DNA of 64,000 nucleotides, from contig NZ_JAUFQN010000019.1 in NCBI RefSeq assembly GCF_030409795.1, positions 2,046,001 to 2,110,000 of the forward strand, given 5' to 3'. The stretch comes from Flavobacterium paronense. GTDB lineage: Bacteria; Bacteroidota; Bacteroidia; Flavobacteriales; Flavobacteriaceae. The position numbers and the translations under genes were made by a program. Positions 13,501-19,500 of this stretch are shown here, piece by piece. The notes below the pieces were generated by a model. The model was not told the DNA's origin. It worked only from the letters and a program-made list of their open reading frames with translations, and made no database searches. Position 1 is the first letter of the stretch, and each line of letters begins with the position of its first letter.

Positions 13501-16500
13501 CTACAGCTACAATATCGTATGCAGGTACTCCTTTTTGTTCTTCTGTGGCTACTGCGCAAGCGGTGACTTTAACAGGGACTGGTGCTTACACTGGTGGTGT
13601 ATATTCATCAACTGCTGGGCTTTCTATAAATGCTACTACGGGAGAGATTACACCATCAACTTCTACTCCGAATACTTACACCGTTACCTATACTATAGCT
13701 GCTAGTGCTGGTTGTGCTGCTGTAACTGCTACTACTTCGGTAACTATTACACCATTACCTACGGCAACAATTAATTATGCAGGAACTCCATTTTGTTCTT
13801 CTACAGCTATTGCACAAGCGGTAACTTTATCAGGAACTGATGCTTATACGGGCGGGGTGTATTCTTCTACCGCTGGACTTTCTATCAATGCGGCTACGGG
13901 TGCTATTACGCCTTCGACTTCTACTCCAAATACCTACACCGTTACATATACTATTGCTGCCGCTGGTGGTTGTGCTGCCGTTGTAGCTACAACTTCGGTA
14001 ACCATTACGGCATTGCCTACAGCTACTATATCTTATGCAACACCTTTCTGTTCTTCGGTAGCTACCGCTCAAAGTGTGACGCTAACAGGAACAGCTACTT
14101 ATACTGGTGGAGTATATTCTTCAACTGCTGGACTTTCCATTAATCCTGCAACTGGAGTAATCACACCTTCAACTTCAACTCCGAATACCTACACCGTTAC
14201 TTATACTATTGTTGCTAGTGCGGGTTGTGCTGCTGTAACTGCAACCACTTCGGTAACTATTAATCCAATAGTAACGCCAACTATTAATTGTGGTGTATCT
14301 ACCACCACATCCGTTCAATTCACTTGGACTACAGTCGCTGGGGCAATCGGTTATTCAGTCTCTTATCAAGTAAATGCTAATCCAATCGTCAATGTTGGAG
14401 CCATAGGTAATGTTTTAAATTATACTGTAAATAGTTTAACACCTGGAGATATAGTAACAATTACTCTAACACCAATGGGAGCCGCAACCTCTTGCTTTGA
14501 TTTTGGTACGGCAACTTGTACCGCTGCTAATTGCAATCCACCAACTGCCTCCATTAGTTATGCAACACCATTCTGCTCTTCGGTAGCTACCGCTCAAAGT
14601 GTGACGCTAACAGGAACAGGTGCTTACACAGGTGGTGTCTATTCTGCTCCTGCTGGACTTTCCATTAATAGTGCTACGGGAGATATTACTCCTTCAACTT
14701 CTTCTCCAAATACGTACACCGTTACGTATACTATTGCTGCTAGTGCTGGTTGTTCCCCTGTGGTTGCTACTACATCATTAACTATTACTGCTCTGCCTAC
14801 AGCTACTATATTTTATGCAGGTACTCCTTTTTGTTCTTCTCTGACTACTGCTCAAGCGGTAACTTTAAATGGAACTGGCGCTTACACAGGTGGGGTGTAT
14901 TCCTCTACTGCTGGGCTTTCTATTAATACTGCAACGGGTGCTATTACACCTTCGACTTCTACTACAAATACGTATACCGTTACATATACTATTGCTGCTA
15001 GTGGAGGTTGTGCTGCCGTTGTGGCAACTACTTCAGTAACTATTAATCCTATTCTATCTCCAACTGTTAATTGCGGAATATCTACCACTACTTCTGTCCA
15101 ATTTACTTGGACTGCAGTCGCAGGAGCTACTGGTTATTCAGTCTCTTATCAAGTAAATGCTAATCCTTTGGTAAACGTTGGAGCCATCGGAAATGTATTG
15201 AATTATACTGTAAATAGTCTAACTCCAGGTGATTCGGTAACTATTACATTAACTCCAACTGGTGGTGTTGGTGCTTGTTTTACTTTTAGCACAGCAACTT
15301 GTACTGCAGCTAATTGTAATCCTCCTACAGCTACTATCTCATATGCAGCAACTCCTTTTTGTACTTCTCTAGCTGCTGCACAAGCAGTAACTTTAAGTGG
15401 TACTGGAACCTATACAGGTGGTCTGTATTCTTCAACCGCTGGGCTTTCTATAAATGCTGCAACGGGTGCTATTACACCTTCGACTTCTACTCCAAATACC
15501 TATACCATTACTTATACTATTGCTGCTAGTGGAGGTTGTGCTGCGGTTACTGCAACTACTTCGGTAACTATTACGCCATTACCTACAGCTACAATTAGTT
15601 ATGTCGGAACACCTTTTTGTTCTTCTCTAGCTGTCGCACAAGCAGTAACTTTAACAGGAACAGGTGCTTACACAGGTGGAGTGTATTCATCAACTGCTGG
15701 GCTTTCTATTAATGCTGCAACAGGTGCTATTACGCCTTCGACTTCTACTCCAAATACGTATACTGTTACCTATACTATTGCTGCTAGTGCTGGTTGTGCA
15801 GCAGTTGTGGCAACTACTTCAGTAACTATTACGGCATTGCCTACTGCAACTATTTCATATGCAACTCCTTTCTGTTCTTCTTTAGCTACTGGACAAGCAG
15901 TAACTTTAACTGGAACTGGTGCTTATACAGGTGGAATCTTTTCGTCTACCGCTGGGCTTTCTATAAATGCTGCAACGGGTGCTATTACGCCTTCGACTTC
16001 TACTCCAAATACGTATACCGTTACCTATACTATTGCTGCTAGTGCTGGATGTGCTGCTGTAACTACAACTACTTCGGTAACTATTACGCCATTGCCTACA
16101 GCTACAATTAGTTATGTCGGAACACCTTTTTGTTCTTCTCTAGCTGTCCCACAAGCGGTGACTTTAACTGGAACTGGTGCTTATACGGGTGGTGTGTATT
16201 CCTCTACTGCTGGGCTTTCTATTAATGCTGCAACAGGTGCTATTACTCCTTCGACTTCTACTCCAAATACCTACACCGTTACTTATACTATTGCTGCTAG
16301 TGCTGGTTGTGCAGCAGTTGTGGCAACTACTTCAGTAACTATTACGGCATTGCCTACGGCTATTATATCTTATGCAACTCCATTTTGTTCTTCAACAGCT
16401 ACTGCGCAAGCGGTGACGTTAACAGGGACTGGTGCTTATACTGGTGGTGTCTATTCATCAACTGCTGGGCTTTCTATTAATGCTGCAACGGGTGCTATTA

Positions 16501-19500
16501 CGCCTTCGACTTCTACTCCAAATACGTATACCGTTACCTATACTATTGCTGCTAGTGCTGGATGTGCTGCTGTAACTACAACTACTTCGGTAACTATTAC
16601 GCCATTGCCTACAGCTACAATTAGTTATGTCGGAACACCTTTTTGTTCTTCTCTAGCTGTCCCACAAGCAGTAACTTTAACAGGAACAGGTGCTTACACA
16701 GGTGGAGTGTATTCATCAACTGTTGGGCTTTCTATTAATGCTGCAACAGGTGCTATTACGCCTTCGACTTCTACTCCAAATACCTACACCGTTACTTATA
16801 CTATTGCTGCTAGTGCGGGTTGTGCTGCTGTAACTGCAACTACTTCGGTAACCATTACGGAATTGCCTACAGCTACTATATCTTATGTAGGAACGCCTTT
16901 TTGTTCTTCTGTGGCTACTGCGCAAGCGGTGACTTTAACTGGAACTGGTGCTTATACAGGTGGTTTGTATTCTTCTACTGCTGGGCTTTCTATAAATGCG
17001 GCAACGGGTGCTATTACACCTTCGACTTCTACTCCAAATACCTACACCGTTACTTATACTATTGCTGCTAGTACAGGTTGTGCTGCCGTTACTGCTACTA
17101 GTTCGGTAACCATTACGGCATTGCCTACAGCTACAATTAGTTATATCGGAACACCTTTTTGTTCTTCTCTAGCTGTCGCACAAGCAGTATCTTTAACAGG
17201 AACAGGTGCTTACACAGGTGGAGTCTATTCATCAACTGCTGGGCTTTCTATTAATGTGGCAACGGGTGCAATTACGCCTTCGACTTCTACTCCAAATACG
17301 TATACTGTTACCTATACTATTGCTGCTAGTGCGGGTTGTGCAGCAGTTGTGGCAACTACTTCAGTAACTATTACGGCATTGCCTACAGCTACAATTAGTT
17401 ATGTCGGAACACCATTTTGTTCTTCTCTAGCTTTAGCACAAGCGGTGACTTTAACAGGAACTGGAACTTATACAGGTGGTTTGTATTCTTCTACTGCTGG
17501 ACTTTCTATCAATGCGGCAACAGGAGCGATTACGCCTTCAACTTCTACGCCAAATACTTATACAGTTACTTATATTATTGCCGCTAGTGGAGGGTGTACT
17601 GCTGTAACGGCTACTACTTCGGTAACCATTATTCCAATAAAAATGACAACTTTTAATCCTGTAGGCCCTATTTGTTCAGGAAGTCCATTATCGCCGTTGC
17701 CAACACTTTCAAATGAAGGAGTTACAGGAACTTGGTCTCCAGCTTTAAATAATACCAGCACTACAACTTATCATTTTACACCTTCAGCTGGATTGTGTGC
17801 TTCTGGTAGTAACTTAACAATTACCGTTTATTCATTACCTCAAATTACAGCAATAAGTCCATTGTATTATTGTGATCCAAATAATGATGGATTTGGAGTT
17901 TTTGATATGACACAAGTAATTCCGACAATCACAGGAGGAACTCTTTATCCGGTAAGCTTTCATGAAACGATAACAGATGCTGAAATCAATGGAACCACTA
18001 TTCCAAATCCTTCTAATTATTTTAATATTCATATTGACCACCAAACTATTTACATTAGAGTAGAGTCAACAGAATCATCAACCTGCTATAAAATAATAAC
18101 TTTAGAATTAATTGTAAATCCTACTCCGGAAGCAACTGAGCCTAACGATTATCATATTTGCGATACCAATAATGATGGTTTTGCAAGCTTTAATTTAACA
18201 ACTGTTGCATCGCAGGTATTTGGTTCCATAAATCAATCAATACATTCAATTGGCTATTATACAAGTTTGGCGGATGCTCAATTGACAACAAATCCAATAA
18301 TAAATTTTAGCAACTATAGCAATCAAACCATAAACACACAAACTATTTGGATTAGAATTACAAATAGTACTACTGGTTGTTATGATATTGTAACATTACA
18401 ATTATTTGTCGATCCTTTACCTTTGGCTACTCAACCAAATTATCCACCTTATACTTTGTGTGATACGCATGCACCTTTATCTTATGAAGAATTTGATTTA
18501 GGCTCAAAAATTACTGATATATTAATTGGGCAAACCGGCATGAATGTCACCTTTCATTTCAGTCAAGCAGATGCATTAGCAGATATAAGTCCTTTACCTC
18601 TTCTTTACACTAATGGTGTTCCTAATGTACAAACATTATGGATACGAGTGGAAAATGCAATTACTGGTTGTTTTGTTTTATCAACTATGGATATAAGAGT
18701 TGAACCATTACCATCACCTATTCCTCAAAGTCAACCTTACACTATTTGTGATGGCAATCAAGATGGATTTGGGACTTTCGATTTGAATACCTTAACGGCT
18801 GATATATTACAAGGTGCTAATTATACCATTACCTATCATGAAACTATTGATGACGCTCAATTAGGAAACAATCCATTAGTTAGTCCATATGATAATATAA
18901 CTGCGTTTGTTCAATATATTTATGCTTCGGCAATTGATAATGTGAACGGTTGTAGAAGCATTATCCCTATCGAATTAAATGTAAATCCACAACCAATAAC
19001 TCCATTTACAGTTCCTAATTTAATTCAATGTGATGAGGATAATAATCCACAGAATCTATCAATGATCTTTGATTTAACCCAAAATGATGCTCCTGTTTTA
19101 GCTATACAAACTTCAGCTGCATCAAATTATACGGTTACCTATTATACTTCTCAAACTGACGCCATTGCAGGTATTGCGCCTATTATTCCGTCAAGTCATT
19201 ATGTTGGAGCTAATCATGAAATAATATGGGTGAGAGTTGAAAATAATAATTCAAATTGTTTTGCAGTTGGTTCATTCGAATTATTGATTAATCCGCCTTT
19301 AGCATTAACTACACCAACACCTTTGAGTATTTGCGATGCTGACGCTATTCCAAATAATCAGTATACCCAATTTGATTTAACCGTTAAAAACAATCAAATT
19401 ACAGGTGGATTACCAAATATGACTGTAACCTATTATCCAAGTTATCCTGTCACCGCTTCGAGTGTTGCAATTCCAAATCCAACAACATATACAAATGCGT

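Larger units (their letters stand above)
4173..17633 (+). repeat. Array of 45 tandem ~255-258-bp coding repeats with 7 interspersed FN3-like modules
   Basis: Each unit encodes about 85-86 residues running from PTATISYVGTPFCSS through TGTGAYTGGVYSSTAGLSI and ITPSTSTPNTYTVTYTIAAS to GC....TTSVTITPL. I counted 45 units by the PFC motif. FN3-like modules split them into runs of 3, 11, 4, 2, 10, 4, 2 and 9. Most units differ mainly in the residues just after PFC (SSLAVAQ, SSQAIAQ, SSVATGQ and similar) and in whether the sequence reads YATPFC or YAGTPFC/YVGTPFC, which explains the 255- versus 258-bp period. Nucleotide identity between units is very high, and codon choices are shared in blocks, which points to recent duplication or gene conversion. 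Confidence 0.95.

Noticed and set aside
4127..17071. Many 60-90-codon plus-frame ORFs rich in Tyr, Cys, Phe, Asn and Trp inside the repeat array
   Set aside because: They recur at the repeat period with near-identical sequences in a shifted frame of the giant gene, and are by-products of its repetitive codons.
4173..17633. CRISPR-like regular repeat spacing
   Set aside because: The units are ~257 bp, contiguous, in frame and fully coding, with no short repeat/spacer structure.
7380..18044. Minus-strand ORFs rich in Arg/Ser or Val within the array
   Set aside because: They repeat at the same 4,926-bp offset as the duplicated block and have no promoter, signal or family features; they are antisense shadows.
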